Source: Mycteria americana (lineage: Eukaryota > Chordata > Aves > Ciconiiformes > Ciconiidae). Taken from it: a stretch of DNA of 64,000 bases. How positions within the stretch are numbered: the stretch's first letter is position 1; the number at the start of each line of letters is the position of its first letter. The DNA is taken from NCBI RefSeq assembly GCF_035582795.1, contig NC_134366.1:9426328-9490327 (forward strand), given 5' to 3'. Shown piece after piece: positions 14,001-29,000 of this stretch. A program made the translations under genes and the position numbers. Under the pieces are notes generated by a model, which worked only from the letters and a program-made list of their open reading frames with translations, searched no databases and had not been told where the DNA came from.

Positions 14001-17000
14001 GGTGATCCTTCTCGAGAAGATGCTGGGCTTGATAATTTTTCATCAGTACTAGCTTCATTTTGAGAATCTTGTTCTTCATTTTCTGCTTCCTCCTCCTCTT
14101 CCTCCTCCTCCTCTTCTTCCTCCTCATATATAATTAAGCGAGGATGATAAGGAGTCTCTTCTTTTTTAGTCTTATCAGCTATAGAATCCAGTACCCAGTC
14201 TGGTGTCACAATTTTAATGCTGTCCCGTTTACAAGCACATTCATATTTTTCCTGGGAAAAACAAAAAAAAAAAGAAAAGATTTTATTTAAAGACAAAAAA
14301 ATCCCAATTAACTTTTTTGAGGGCACGGCTAGAGCATGGAGAGGCAGATCACAAGAGGCTGTCCAATAACAGAAAGTGATCTCTCCCAGAACCAACAGGA
14401 CAAACTACACTGCTGTGCATAACCACAAGTTCCAAGAGATTAAAAGAAAAACCTCCACGTTGACAATATAAAGGACTCAGGAGGCACAACTGCAGAAGAT
14501 TAAGTCTTCACTTGCAAAAATACCACTACCCAAATTCTTCTCAAACCCAATCACCAAAGGATTTGAAAATCATGAAATTTAGTTCTGAAAAAGCCTTTAG
14601 AACTCCAGCAGCTAAGAACATCACAGTCAATACTAAGATGCAGCTGATTTTTAGGTGGATGTTAAGGCGAGTCTAAATATGGTTTATACTTACATTTTCT
14701 CCACTAAAAAAAGTAAAAAACCAAATGAACAAAAAAAACCACCATGAAAAAGCTTTTAGGGAAAAATCAGAATTTCACAATAAAGTAGAGACAAATATTT
14801 ACAAGGTGATCACTGAAAAAAAATGCATTTCAGCAGGAATACAAATCAGAAACCAGCCGGATATTTCCCATACACCTTCTCAGAAGCTGCAAACTGTAAT
14901 GTTGCCCTCAACTTGAAAGTTACACTTCTGTCCAAATATTAACTAAATCCATTTCAATGAGAGGTTACAATGCTGACAAAGTAGAAAACTTTATCCCTCC
15001 CTCCTTCCTTATCATTTCATCATTTCAAGATATTTACAAATAGTAAAACTTCACTGTTTCCTTTCCTAAGAAACTAGCACAGGATCAGTGCTCTATGTAT
15101 TCAAGCATCCTCTTTGATGGAAACCCCTCACAAATATCAAGACAGTGGGGGGAAAAAAAAAGAAACAAACCACTTTCTTTAGAAGATTTGAAACTAATTT
15201 CAGGATCTAATATTTAAAAGTGATTGAACTGGGATTTTCTTTGTATGTCAAACAATACAAATTAACAACCAGCACATTTAGAGGAAATTAATTTAATTTA
15301 ATGATTCTCTAGAGTTATTCCCTACAATGAAACTGTCATTCATACACAATAAAGAGATTACGGATGAAACCAAGTTTATTTGCAGATATGAGTTTTCATT
15401 CTTTCTTTGTGGTGAGAATTATTAAGAATCTTGTTTTATCATCTTGTTTCTAGTCAAAGCAATCATTTAAGTTTTCACAACTGTCAAAACTGTTCTCATT
15501 ACAAACTGCTGCAGATTCCCTTGTAGTAGTATGTCAGAGCAGCAGGACTAGAAGCATTTTAAGTAATCATTCTATAAAATTGTTCCCATTCAATGATTAT
15601 GTAAATTAAACAAGATATTTATTTTATCCTACAGATATGAAAGGCTAATGTGTTTTTTTCAGTTTGACTGGCAAGCTCAAGACAACATCCTTTGCTCTAA
15701 AAAGCTTATGATTTAAGGCAACACTTCTTAAATGTGTATCATTGCCTCTTAAAAACACTATTTTAGGTAGCAAAGCTCTTCGTCCAGGCATTACATCTTG
15801 TTGTGATGGAGGAAACAACTAGGGTGGTGTTTGGTACACCCTTCCACAACTCTTCCACAGAAGATCATGCACTTAAAAAACCACCAAAACCCCCCCCCTC
15901 CCACTCCCCCCCCCCCCCCCCCCCCAAAAACCAAACCCTACAAAGGTTCTTACAGTTTTAAATGAAACAGGGAAGAAAAAGCAAGTATTTCCCATGTCCA
16001 CACTTCCTCTTCTCCCAATGCCAGCCCATGTTTTATTCTAAAGCACTTTCCTATGTATTGCACGCATAAGTCTATTGTCATCCTACTAGCCACGTTTTTC
16101 TATATCTTAGTATTAGACAGTTTATATTAACTCCAAAAGATTAAAAGGGTCACTGGTGGGACAATAATATACTCAATTTGTATAAAACAACATTTCAAAC
16201 TTGACAAAGTTTTACAGATTTAGGTAAGGAGGTGTATAGAACCTGATCTTAGAGTTACTCACATTCAAATAACTAACCTCTGTGACCCCTCCCACTGACT
16301 GGAAATTAAAAAAAATGGTGATGGAAATGTGCTCATGTTATTAAAGGACAAAAAATAAAACACACAAAAACAAAACCAAAAATTTGCTCCATCCACCGCA
16401 TTAACTAAAAGCATCCAAGCAATCATTTTTAACTGAGCTTAAATTTGTTTGAAGTATTTTCAGTCTCTGAACAAACACACTAAATGAAATACAAATGTAT
16501 TTCTTCTTCAGGAAGAGGAGCACCTGAACACTTCATGAAGTTTCAGTGAACTATTATAACCAAAGCATTACTAGCATTATAGTAGAAAGGCTATTCTGAT
16601 GTGCTCAATGCTGCTTTTAGCCATTTATCTAATCTTTCTGATTCAGTTTCTCCCTGATGATGATACCAGATTAGGAGGAGCTGTGGACTCCCTTGAGGGT
16701 ACAGAAGCCTTACAGAGAGATTTGGATGGACTAGGGAGCTGGGCAATCACCAATTGTATGAAATTTAACAAGAGCAAGTGCCCGATTCTGCACTTGGGAC
16801 GGGGTAACCCTGGTTATACATAAAAACTGGGGGACGAGAGGCTGGAGAGCAGCCCCATGGAAAGAGATCTGGGGGTCTGGGTTGATGGCAAGTTGAATAT
16901 GAGTCAACAGTGCGCCCTGGCAGCCAAAAGGGACAACCATGTCCTGGGGTGCATCAAGCACAGCATAGCTAGCCGGTCAAGGAAAGTGATTGACCCACTC

Positions 17001-20000
17001 TACACTGCACTGGTATGGCCCCACCTTGAGTACAGTGTGCAATTTTGGGCGCCTCAATGTGAGAAGGACATCAAACTACCAGTGTATCCAGAGGAGGGTG
17101 ACCAAGATGGTGAAAGGTCTTGAGGGCAAGACTTATGAGGAGCAGCTGAGGTCACTTGATTTGTTCAGCTTGGAGAAGAGAAGGCTGAGGGGTGACCCCA
17201 TTGCAGTCTACAACTTCCTCAAGGGGGGCAGAGGAGGGGGAGGTGCTGATCTCCTCTCTCTGATGACCAGCAATAGGACACGAGGAAATGGAATGAAGCT
17301 GCGTCAGAGGAAGTTCAGATTGGACATCAGGAAAAGTTTCTTCACTGAGAGGCTGGAGAGGTCACTGGAACGGGCTCCCCAGGGAAGCGGTCACTGCACC
17401 AAGCCTGTCAGAGTTCAAGGAGCATCTGGACAACGCTCTTAGTCATATAGTTGAGTTTAGGTAGTCCTGAGAGGAGCAGGGAGGTGGACTCAATGATCCT
17501 TATGGGTCCTTTCCAACGTGAGATACTCTATGATTCTATGATGGGAGTGATCTGAAGTATGACTAGTTTATCAGCAGTTGGACAGGAATGCTGTGTGCTG
17601 TTTATCCTACCATCTCTCTTTAAGAGGAAAGACTTGAGGGATTTTGAGAGTTCTCTTTTCTTTAAGAAAAAAAACAACAACAAAGACAAAAATAACCTGT
17701 TCCTCCTTCTGCTCTCTTTATTCCTTTCTCCCTCATAACATTGAAGGGCATTTTGTGCAATTTTTCAGTTTTGTCCTTCATTTTTCTTCCCTGATTCTGT
17801 ATCTACAGATTTACAAATCACAATCACTAATGATTATGCCATGTCAAAATTAGGTTAAGACAAACAGAATAAAGAATAAAATGCTTTACTCGACCAGAAA
17901 TACAAATACCAATATGAAATTGGACATATTTTGAATTAATCAGGCTTAAAGCCATGCAGAAAATAAATACTAACTGAATAGCTGCAATGCATAATTGTGT
18001 TGAATTTAGCTGTTCAAGACTAACAAACAGTCTTAAAAATCCTAACTTCAGGGAGATGGAAAATTTTTGATTATTCAAAAGCAAATGAGAGCTACAAGAA
18101 GAAGAATTGTACATGTAATAAACTCTTACCCCCTTTGGCTCAGGCACAATCAAATGAGTACACTTCTTATTGAGGCTCAGCTGGCAATTCCCGCCATAAA
18201 ACGTAATCAAAGCCCACAGCGTACTTCGGTCTTCAGATGAAACCTAAAAGGAAGGTAAATGAGCCCTTTAGTTCTATGCAACCAGCTGCCTTCTGCTTGA
18301 AGAATTTTAGTACAATCCATGACATACCGTTTACAAGTCTGGCTAATGTAGTACCTATCACTTTTAAACACTAAATTAGCATGAAAGTTACAGAGCAAAA
18401 ATGGTGACAAAGAGATGCAACAACAAAGACATTAAACGATCATTTTTAACCTGCACAGAGAAAAAGAAAACAGTCTTCACTCCTGTAAAACTCAACACTA
18501 ATATATCACCTTCCACAAGAGAAAAAAGTTAGTGATCAAGCAAACAAGAATTATTTATCTTAGACAACCTGTTTAAATTCATTAAACAGATTTTTAACAA
18601 GTAGACCAAATTAATAGCCTGTGTAAACACATGAAGTGTTTATTTCTAACAATTTATGTCACAGCAACGTCCCCCTCCCCTGCCAAGAAAGCCACACGTA
18701 TTTAAGCCATTACCATTCAGAGTTATTGACAGTATTACAGGAATAATTTGTTAAAAAGTCTAAAGCACATATACGCATATATTCCATTAGCACCTAGGGC
18801 CTTATCCTGTCCATCTGTACACACACACTGTTCACCAACAGGCTACTCACAGATCTATAGAGCTAGCTATGAACACCAGCCACTGAAGCATCACCTTTCC
18901 ACTTACTTTAGTCACTGGCACCCTTAAGGTTTCAGTGCGTATGTAGGTAAAACACATTGACTGAATATTGTGTTAATGCAGAAATAGAAGAATAGGAGCA
19001 AAGACTTTATAGTCTAGTGTACTCTGCATTTTAGAATCACCATACAGCTGAATACAAGATAAATTACTGATTGAATGTTCACAGTTTGAAATGTTCATGC
19101 CCTCATTTTCAGTGAAAAACTGTTTTAGGTGATAATTCACTTAACGTACAGAAAAAAAGTCATAGTACAACAGAAAGACTGGTATCCCTCCGCAAAAAAA
19201 CAAAGCATTGCACACATATTGTACATTGGAGCAGACTGAAATATGGTTCACTTCTTACCTGAGAGAGACAGGCAGTGACTCCAAAAAAGATCTGACACGA
19301 TTCTGGAGAAAAGCCATTTACACTGGAAAGCAGGTGTCAAGGATGCAAAATAATTTAAATGAGAGTTTCCTGAGGGACATTAGGAGGAAATTAAATAGTT
19401 TGCATAGTACAGTGTATCTTCTAAGATATTATCAAGTATTTGACCATTCAAAAACTTTTATCTTTAAAAGCATGTTGTCCGTTTCCAATTCAAGTTGAAT
19501 GTGTCAGGAAAAAATTGAGGTGCAAACTGGATCAGGACACCTCCAATATGATGACTGATTTTGGTAACATTACAAACTTGCCTGTTCCCAGAACATCTCC
19601 CTCAGCCCATCTCAGGATGCTAAACACAGCAAGTTTAGCTTATAGGAATCAAGTCATTACCAAGAGCTTCCTTTCATTATCAAGTACTTATCTTCCATGT
19701 TTAAAAATACAGGAGAATCTGAAGAAGAAACTTTTGCTACAGTCAGCAACAGACAATACAGAAGGAATACGATGCACAAGAAATTTGATAAAACAAGTCA
19801 GACCAAGAAAAGTGTGTTTTTCTAAAATAAAAAGTAATAGCAGACACCTGTAGAAAGTCACAGTGCCTTTTTTGCACACTTATTAAAAAAGATGGCAATC
19901 TGGTGGATGACTTCATTTAAAACCAGTAAGAAATAAAAGCACAGTGTTAAAAAAAAAAAAAAGGTTAGAAAGTAATACAGAAGCCAGAGGTTTCAAAAAT

Positions 20001-23000
20001 GGCAAAGTCTGGTAACCAAACAGTAGAATTTTTGGTTGAAGACATCTTTTGGAACCTAACCTGCCCTCTGCCATTTCGCAAAGACTGGAAAAATAGAAAG
20101 AGTTTCCTAGCTTACAGCATGGTTATTAAGTCCACAAAAGGCACTGAACAACAAACATATCAAGGGACAAGTTCATATATCAAGAAAAACAGCAAACCAA
20201 ACAAAGTATTAGACAGATTATCTGCAAACAGTAGTAGGCAAGTCAGTATAAACAAGTATCAAATCTTCTGCAGCTGATTTTTTCCTACTGAGGTGTAACA
20301 CTGCATTGGAAGCTGGCTAGGCAACAGATGGGGGGGGGGTGTAGGAGCTACTGTGAAACACAAACAGAAAACATCACACTGGGATGTAAAAACAGAAACA
20401 CAGCCTGAAACTAACACAAAGTTTTCCACCATGCTTTCAAAATTCAACAAGATCTCTGGTAGCAATGCGTATTTGTTTTCAGATGCATGAAAGAGACAGA
20501 TAAATGAATCAGTATGCACAGTATGCGAAAAAGAGCAGTGAGAATTTCTACAGACCTAGTAAATATAACTTACAAGAGGAAACTGAAAGACCAGAATTGA
20601 TGTGTTTAAGAAGCTAAGACAACACATCTTCAAACCCTTTAAAGGCTGCCAAATGAAAAGAGAAGTAATTTGTTCTCCCTGTTCAGAGTGTCTCAGATAA
20701 ATCAAAACAGGGTTAGACTGCAGGACAGTAATGGGGTTAAACTCTAGCAACACAATAGTGAGGCACTGTAAGGTGACTGGGGAGACTATGAAATCTCCAC
20801 TACAGGAGGGGCTTTGTGAAACAGAAAAGAACAGTTTGACAGAAGTGACCTGGGAAAGACAGACGGACCAGCTGATTTCTGTAACTCCCCTCCCTTTTGT
20901 ACACTTTCATATGATTTGGTGTTTAAGATACAGGCACACCTTGTTGGAAAAAAGGGCTACAGAAACAGATGTGCATTGTGTTACAAGTACACACGGAGAT
21001 TTCTGTAATGAAACAAAATTACTTTCCCAGTGATGTTGACAGATGCACCAGCAATACTTAAATTTTGAGACCCAGAAGAGACAACACACAGCAAGCTGAC
21101 AACAAAGCCCAGAGCACTTTAAAACTTAAGAATAGATTACTGCCATTATCCAGAATACTCCACAAAGTTCAAGTCTGATGAATGTTCTAAATTTCACTGT
21201 GTTGCTCAGTATCTCTTTTAGGTAGAGATTCAGTACTGGATCTTTCGAAAGTGTACAGTTGTCTACTCCCTGCCTTAACATCTGCTCCTAACACATAAAG
21301 CAGCAACAGCTTGGTATTTAACTTTTAAGAGGTCCATCAGTTTGACTGCAGCTTGTACTCTCTAAAGAATAGGAGTGAAATAGGCCCTCTTAGAACAGTT
21401 ACAAGCAGCACAACAATAAGGTTCCAAGTAGATCTGGAAAACAAAAAAGAGGGAATGCAACAAAACTCACGTTTTTTTCCCCTCCCAACAACAAAAATTC
21501 AGAAGTGCTCTGACCCTCTTTTCATCTGTACAAGACCATGGAAAAATAATCCTTCCTCATTCTTGCTTTTGCTGCAATCAAGAGAATTAAGAAAGAAATC
21601 ACCAACCCTCTTTATGGCATTATAACTGAGGTTTTCACACATGAAATCCTATCTCCTTCTTCAGGAAGGCTGCTTCCAGATTCATTTTTCAGTTACTTCC
21701 CTTCAACTGCAGGTTAGTCAGATTTTGCTAACATCAGTTAGCAGTGAACAGGAGAACACTCTGCCTTCTGAAGTTCCCCCTGATGAAAACAACTTTCACA
21801 GTGGAATGTTAAAATGTATTTATAAAAACAGGCAAAATTATTACGCTTCTATATTGCATTAAATCCTTCCATATTAAACCTCACCTTTAACAACTGACAG
21901 GCAAATGCCCATCAAATGTACTGGAATTGGTAAAGCAAACATAAAATCCTTAAAGCTCTTATTAGATCCATGTATCTAACTGACAAAAGATGTTTCTAGG
22001 ACTTGCTTCTTCAGTAAATTCAGTGACAACTTTGAGTATTACATCTCCAAATTAAAACATAAACAAGAGACAAAAATGCAAAATCTCAAACTTCTGCCTA
22101 AATAGGGTCCAAAAACAATCAACTGGAAAAAGTAAGCTATCCCTTTTAACTAAATCTTTTTCATTATGGTACTACCTAAAACCCTGACGAAAGGCCGGAT
22201 GCCACTGCACTAGAAGTCGTAAAGGCTGAAACAGAACACAGTTAAGACTTAACAACCCATTTTAGTGAGCACTATAAGGCTCAAAATAAAATCTAAAAAC
22301 ACCAGGTTCCAAGGACATGAAGTGCTAGAAAGAATGAAGTCAAAGGTCCAAGGACACATTTATTGCTGACAGGTGTACAAAATGTCCTTCTTCCATGCAA
22401 CCCAAGAATATGATACTACTGAGACCTGGTCTTTTCATTTGGCCATTCCTACATACCCACAATAAAGACTTCTGAGCAATACCCATTTAGGACTACATTC
22501 ACACATTTATTGCTACAATTTAGTTATGGACTGCATCTCTCAATGGTTTTATCTGTTGATTTCTCTTCTGGGTATGTAGTAACATCAGCTCTTAGAGCAT
22601 CCCTTTAAAAACCCGTGGTTTCAGACGGAAGACCAATTTTCTAATAGCACAATTTCTCCTTGGGAAAGAACACTGATAATGCAATGCTAGATTACTTAAG
22701 CCTGAAAATGCAGCTAATTCCAAGCTATTTTATTATTTTTTCAACCAGTCCTCAGGAACAAGGAGAAGGCTTACAGATGTGTGACATAAGCAACCATACA
22801 CTCCCATCCTGATGATGAAAGGATGATAAACACATTTATTATTTCCAGATGCAAAACACAAAAATCACCAGCCTAGATCACGGTAGCTCTGCTAATTTGG
22901 GTTTTGCCATGTAATGTTTGGTGCATTTCTTCCATTTGGAAGCCAAGTCATTCATGGAAAACTTTCTTCTGCTTAGGTCAGACAACTATCCGTGACTGTG

Positions 23001-26000
23001 GCAAGTATTTCACACTAACTGCTGAATCCTATCCAACGTGCTGATTATCGTGATCGATATAGCTGCAGAGACCTCACTATATCATTTTATCTGATGAATT
23101 CAATGCTTTCTCTTCCTACAGTTCACTCCGAACTGAATTCTCTTGGGGAAGTAGAGAATATACAGGCTATTTCCAAAATAGTCAAGACACAGCAAGATGC
23201 AAAGGTACATACCTTGAAATACTGGATATAAAACACAAATTATGAATCACTGAAGCACATTCGGACCTGAATTCCTAATACAAACACCTGGATTCTTGCA
23301 TCTACCACCTCTTGTTTTCCATTATAGACACGACCACCTGCTAACCTCATTCCAAAATGAGCTCTCATACCTGACAGCATACCTCCCTAGTCCTGGCATT
23401 GTTTGTTGTAATCGTCTGCTCGTATCTGTACTGAAATGTATTGCTCTGCTTCAGCTTTTCCATATACAGAATCTTTATCGTGAATGGTCTGAGAAAAACA
23501 TGCATGAATTTTTTTCTATAATAATAGCCATTGTCACCATTCCTATGATCCAAAGAAAAAATTGAGGGGAACATAAATAAAGATGAAACAGTAATAACTG
23601 ACAAGAGGAGGAAGGAATATGCCATCCCTATGCAAGAATATATGCTCCAAACAAGTTAAGAAACATAAATCTAGCCAAACATGAACAACAAGGGTCTACC
23701 AAAGGCAAGGACAGACTATCCCAAAAATGGGAGTACTAACACTCTCTGTTAATAAAGTGTTATTTATAATACAGTGTTGATATGAGTTATTGCGCATTTA
23801 TCCCTTACTTAATTCCGCTTCTAGAAAAGGCAGAATAGGCCATTCTACTCTGAACCAACATTTGCCCACTTACTGCACTCCAGCGTTTCTCCTGGATCCT
23901 CACAGTTAATTATCAACTTCCAGTTAAAATGTTTTGAGTCCATTTGATGGCAGTTTTCTTGCAAGTGCCTATTAAGCATCCAAAATAGCTGGGGGATCAG
24001 GAAAACTGAAGTAAGACAAAGAAGCTCCAAGCACGCTGCAATCTTGGCAAGCAAAACACATCCTATCATTTTAAAAATTTAAGCTGTACATACTTGAAGC
24101 AGTCTTTAATCCCTCGATGGTATCTATTTTAACATGTTTCCTACAGAATTGATTCAAATTTGAACTTAAAGGATACGGCAGAAGAGCTCCACAGCGAACA
24201 GACAAGATCACCCAGGAAGGCTGAAAAATAAAACCCACAAGACATTAAAAACCTTGGTCTGCGTGTGTGAAATGTGAATTAAATTACCTTCCAAGTTCAT
24301 TCTATAGTCAGTTTCAATATACATCTCCAAGCTTTGAAAGTCTACGTGTTGCACACAGACGTTGTACTTGGGCCTTTACAAAAAAGACTGTTCTGATTTA
24401 TTTGTAAGAGTTAATATAAAGACTGCTCAAAGGTTGTGCAGCAATATGGGAGCAAGACCCCTTTCTCTTGTCCTTCTGTTGTGCCAGGGAAACTATTTAT
24501 TTACAGTATTTATTTATCCTCTCCCTTTTTTCAGTTTTCCGTGCTCTAAAAAAAAATCCCCTACCTTACGCTCATCACCAAGGAGTCAGGAACCATAATG
24601 TTATACAGAAAGAAGTTTCTAAACACACAGCGATGAGGGCTGCTAAGCACACAGGTGGCGAATCCTAACTGACAGTATTCTAGGACAGTATTCGCCCCTC
24701 TGGGAGAGAGGGAGGTGGTGGACAAGGGAAGAGATGTAGGACAGTGGTCCCAATACAGCATATAAGGAAGAAGGGGGAAAGAGTGGCATTACATTCAGTA
24801 TGAAATTACTTTTCCTCAAAAAACAAACAAACAAATATATTGTGGTAACTACGTATATGGTGTCCCAAATCTTGCTATTCTCTCTCCCTTAGAAAAAGGC
24901 ATAAAAAATAATGAACTAAAACCGCCTAATTCATAATTTCTCAATCCTCTGCAAAAAGATTGGGAGATTCTCCTCCCTCAAGTTTTCCTCTTCCTTATTC
25001 TCTACGCTTTTTCTCTCGATAACAAGCTACCTTTGCCTCTGACTTCCATTCCCTTAATACTTAGTCTAATCTTCTTGATTACAGATCATGCTGTGAGGTT
25101 TTCAGGTCAAACTAGGTGACATTACTGAAAGACTTGTTCTCGTTTGGCAAACAAAAAAGTTTAGCTAGTAGCAGTCATAAAGAAAATTAAATTATTTAAG
25201 TAAATGGCATTAGAAAGCAGAAAGCACTGTTACGACACTGATGTCCTTCCTTCACATGAGAATGGCAGCAGTCTTCTTTTTTATAAGATTAAAATTATGC
25301 CACAGAACACTTCAGAAAAAGGAACTAAAAATTAATCAGCACACCCACTATAACCATAAGGTCTTTAGCTAAGCACCTTTTATTTTTTTGAATTAATTCA
25401 CGCTTCTACACCGTCAGGTGAACTCTCATGATATAAGCTATCAAAATTCTCTACTGCCACTTGCAACCATATGGAAAAAATAACCCAAAATCACATACCC
25501 AAAGGTATTGGCAGTGAAATACTAGTGGTTTTTCTTCTAATCACTCTCATGACTTGCAGAGTGACAAGTTCACATTTTCAAACACAAAGCCCAGAATCTT
25601 TCACTGGAAAAATAACCCAGTATTGCAAGATAGTAAAAAAAATACCGGTAATTCCAGTATGAGTAAGGAAAAAAAAACTGTAAAACTAAAATCAATAGAA
25701 AAACATCTATTTTTATACATGTTCCTGTTGTTTAAAATTAGCGTAGTACACATATGCAGAATCAACAAAATCATTTTGCACCTTGCCAATTATATGTGCT
25801 TAAAAAAACCCCTCAGCAGTCTACCATTTATTCTAAACTGAGGTTTTCCATTGCCAGAAGCTTGTAAGAACCTTCCCATCAGAAACATTTCTAAAGTACA
25901 GCTAATAGGACGCCATCTCACAGATGACTGAAGGAAGAATCTGGAAACAACCAAAACAAAACAGAAAAGAAAAAAAAAGCCCAAACCACTGATAGATACA

Positions 26001-29000
26001 GAGCAACAAGAGAATGAAGAGAACAGAACTGTAAAAGAAGTCTATCAGTCACGACAAAAGTTTGTGTAACAAGAATAAAAGATTTTTAAAGATATGTTTC
26101 ATTTGATCATCATCCAAACATGAACATTTTCTGTTATAATAATGAAGTATCCACATCAGTACTTTGACAATATCATGGATGAGTCATTCACCTTTACCAC
26201 AGGGAGATCAAAAACTTCACGAGATTCTCCAACTTCTGGATTGTCCCCATCTTCTGAAATAATATGTGAAGCCAGTGCATTGTAAGAAACTTCCTTTGCT
26301 TTCCCAGCTTTCAGAAGTTGAATAACCTAAAGCCAAAAGAGAACAGGGAGAATTCAACAATTTTTAGTGCCTTTTATTTGAGAAAAATGTTAATGCAAGA
26401 ACACACTAACACATGAGAGGAATGAATACGACCTCCTCTCTTGGCTGTTCTCCTGTTAAGTGGCTAGCACTCTTTCCGCAGTGGCCAAATACATCCCATT
26501 TAAAAGCTGATTACAGATGGTTTACACCTCTGCCATATTTCAATCATACAAGTTGAAGATTTACTTTCCAAAATAATTCAGGCTGGGGCAGAAATCTGGA
26601 AAGTGTCAAAATTTTTCCAAAACATATTCCTCAAAATACATCTCAAAGTAATTTTCTCTCAGGCTAGGTAAGAAAACCTTTCTCCTCAGTGTTTGTTTTT
26701 GTATATGGTAGCTTTGGAAGCATTTGCATATACTTTAAAAGAAGAGCTTGAATTTTAAAAAAAGGTAACCCAATGGTTACCTTAGAAAAGGTAATACCAT
26801 GACTGTACACTGCAGTCTTCATAGGAATTCTTCCAGATTTGGCCAGTTATTTACTTAGATAGAGAAAAAAAAGATGTTCATGCGTTTTCTGTAAAGGTTC
26901 ATTTAACAGCTAAGAAAAGAATTCCACCTTCACCAAACGCATTTGGTTCCAGTATTTCTAGATCCAATCAATATACCTCATCCGAGAGCATATGCGTAAG
27001 TCTGAAGAAGCCATCCAGCTGCTTCAAAACAATGCAGCCAGACAGAAGAACCGAGGAGAGAACATGTCTAATACCCCCGTGGTACTAGAAGGATCTGCAA
27101 GCAAAAAAAAGTTGTAACCACACCCTTAAGAAGGGAAAACATTCTAACAAAGAGTTGACGTATTGGGAAAAGAAGTGATGGAGGACAAAGACTGGTTTAG
27201 AGAAATAAGAAAGAAAAAAAGTAGGACACATGCCCCCTAAGTTACTACCTTGAAGAGCTGGAATTGAAATGTCTCACTCCGTCACTCTGTCCTCAGAAAA
27301 CGCAAAACATCTCACAACTCACAAAGCACATCTTGTACCTATTTTTGCAAGGCCCATATAGTGGATGTTGATTTAAGAGTTCAGCATTCTCTCAGCTCAA
27401 TTGTAGAGGTCTTTGTGATGAATCCAGCCCTGCCCCCCAAAAGCAGAACTCACTTTTATTTGAATAAAAGTAACAGAGAAGGTAGTGGGGTGTAGAAGGG
27501 AGGAAGAGAAAAATGTTTTAAAACAGTAAGGTCTAGAGTTCAAATGTTAAAAATGCCAATTAAGATTATTCTTTCCTTTTTCCTTTTATTATTTGGAAAT
27601 GAATAGAGTTTCACTTCGTAATGATTTTGCAGAACCAAACTGGTATGATGTTCATCCTCCAAAACCTGCTAGGGACAGATGGTCTATCCCTCCCTCAAAA
27701 CCTGCTAGGGACACTCCCTTCGTAACAGGATGCTCTCCTCACAACAGTGAACAGCAGAGAGCAAGGCCCTACATTCATCAAACAAAATATTAAGTAATTG
27801 GTCCTTAAGCAATTACTACCTACCCTGTACACTAAACAGGACAGAGAAGGCACTGAAAAAGAGATTATTTCAAAACGTGGCGTCAGGCTCTTATAAAGCA
27901 TCTATGCTAAGCAGAAAAATAAGGATGGAAAAGTCGCCACTGAGTGAGGAGTCAATTTTGGCATTTCCTGACTGAAGTACTTGACTTTAAAACTTCATTT
28001 AAAAAAAAAAAAATCAACTTTTTTCTGCAGTGGATGAATATGTGATATTGTCAAATTACACAAGAATTACTCTAAAATAACCAAGAAAATTGATCACAAG
28101 CTTGCTGTTCTTGCCACCACACAGTCAGGAACAGGAGAGAATATTTCCACTTTACGCACCAGTCTCCTAAATCACGGGATACCTTCCTGCATGAAATCCA
28201 GATAACTGCAAGGTAATACAAGATGCTATAATTCCAATGGGAAAAGCTAAATGAAAATAAAGCACTTCGGAAAATAGTAGGTATTTAAGAACAGCTCCAC
28301 CACACAAGCCCCTTGTCTCACACAGCTCTCCCTGAGTTACAAGCCCCATTCAACTGTTTGTTTAAAGGAAGGCTAAAAACAGGAATGAATGTAATGAAAA
28401 CTGAGCACCCAAATCTGACAGATAGCATGAGAAAGAAGTTACAACTAATGAGCTAGAACTGTGAATTTTTTATAGCAAAACAACGCTGCATTACAGAGTT
28501 TGTGCAAAGAAAGAGTCTACTTATGCAAAAAGTTACACTAGTTTCAGGTAGCAAGTTTAAACGCTATAAATACAATAGATAGTAACTTCATATGATTATT
28601 TAAAGTAGTACGAAAAAGGCTTTTCCTAATTTAGCTCATGCCAACTTCAAAACTCCTCTCAGAACACACGACTGCTTCAGTTTAAGTAGTGCCTAGACTG
28701 AAAAGTTGTATTGGCACAATTAAAGAACTCCACCTATACTAGTATCAAGCATATACCTGTCACTGGAAAACAAAATGCTGAAAAGCCCTAATATGATCAT
28801 TGTAAAAATCCTGCACTTTAGGTGTTACCTTAAATCCATTAAATGAAATGTAATTTTTTTGAGCATATAAATTTTATCTTTGTTCTCTCCCACTAAAATC
28901 TGTGTTGGAAGAAACAAGGGGAAAAGTTCAAAACAAAGAAGTAAGACAATGGGCATTAAAAAAATGAAATAATAATAAAACAATAAGAAAAAACAGAAAC

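Larger units (their letters stand above)
14252..18129 (-). other. PAXIP1: PAXIP1 intron 5
   Basis: 3.9 kb intron carrying a C homopolymer (15906-15925) and the antisense CR1 copy (16640-17542). The rest is AT-rich with nothing recognised. Confidence 0.75.
19323..24176 (-). other. PAXIP1: PAXIP1 intron 3 (U12-type)
   Basis: 4.85 kb intron of phase 2 with minor-class donor and branch site (see those entries). Inside it I saw only unrecognised AT-rich sequence and a run of ten G at about 20330-20339. Confidence 0.8.
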
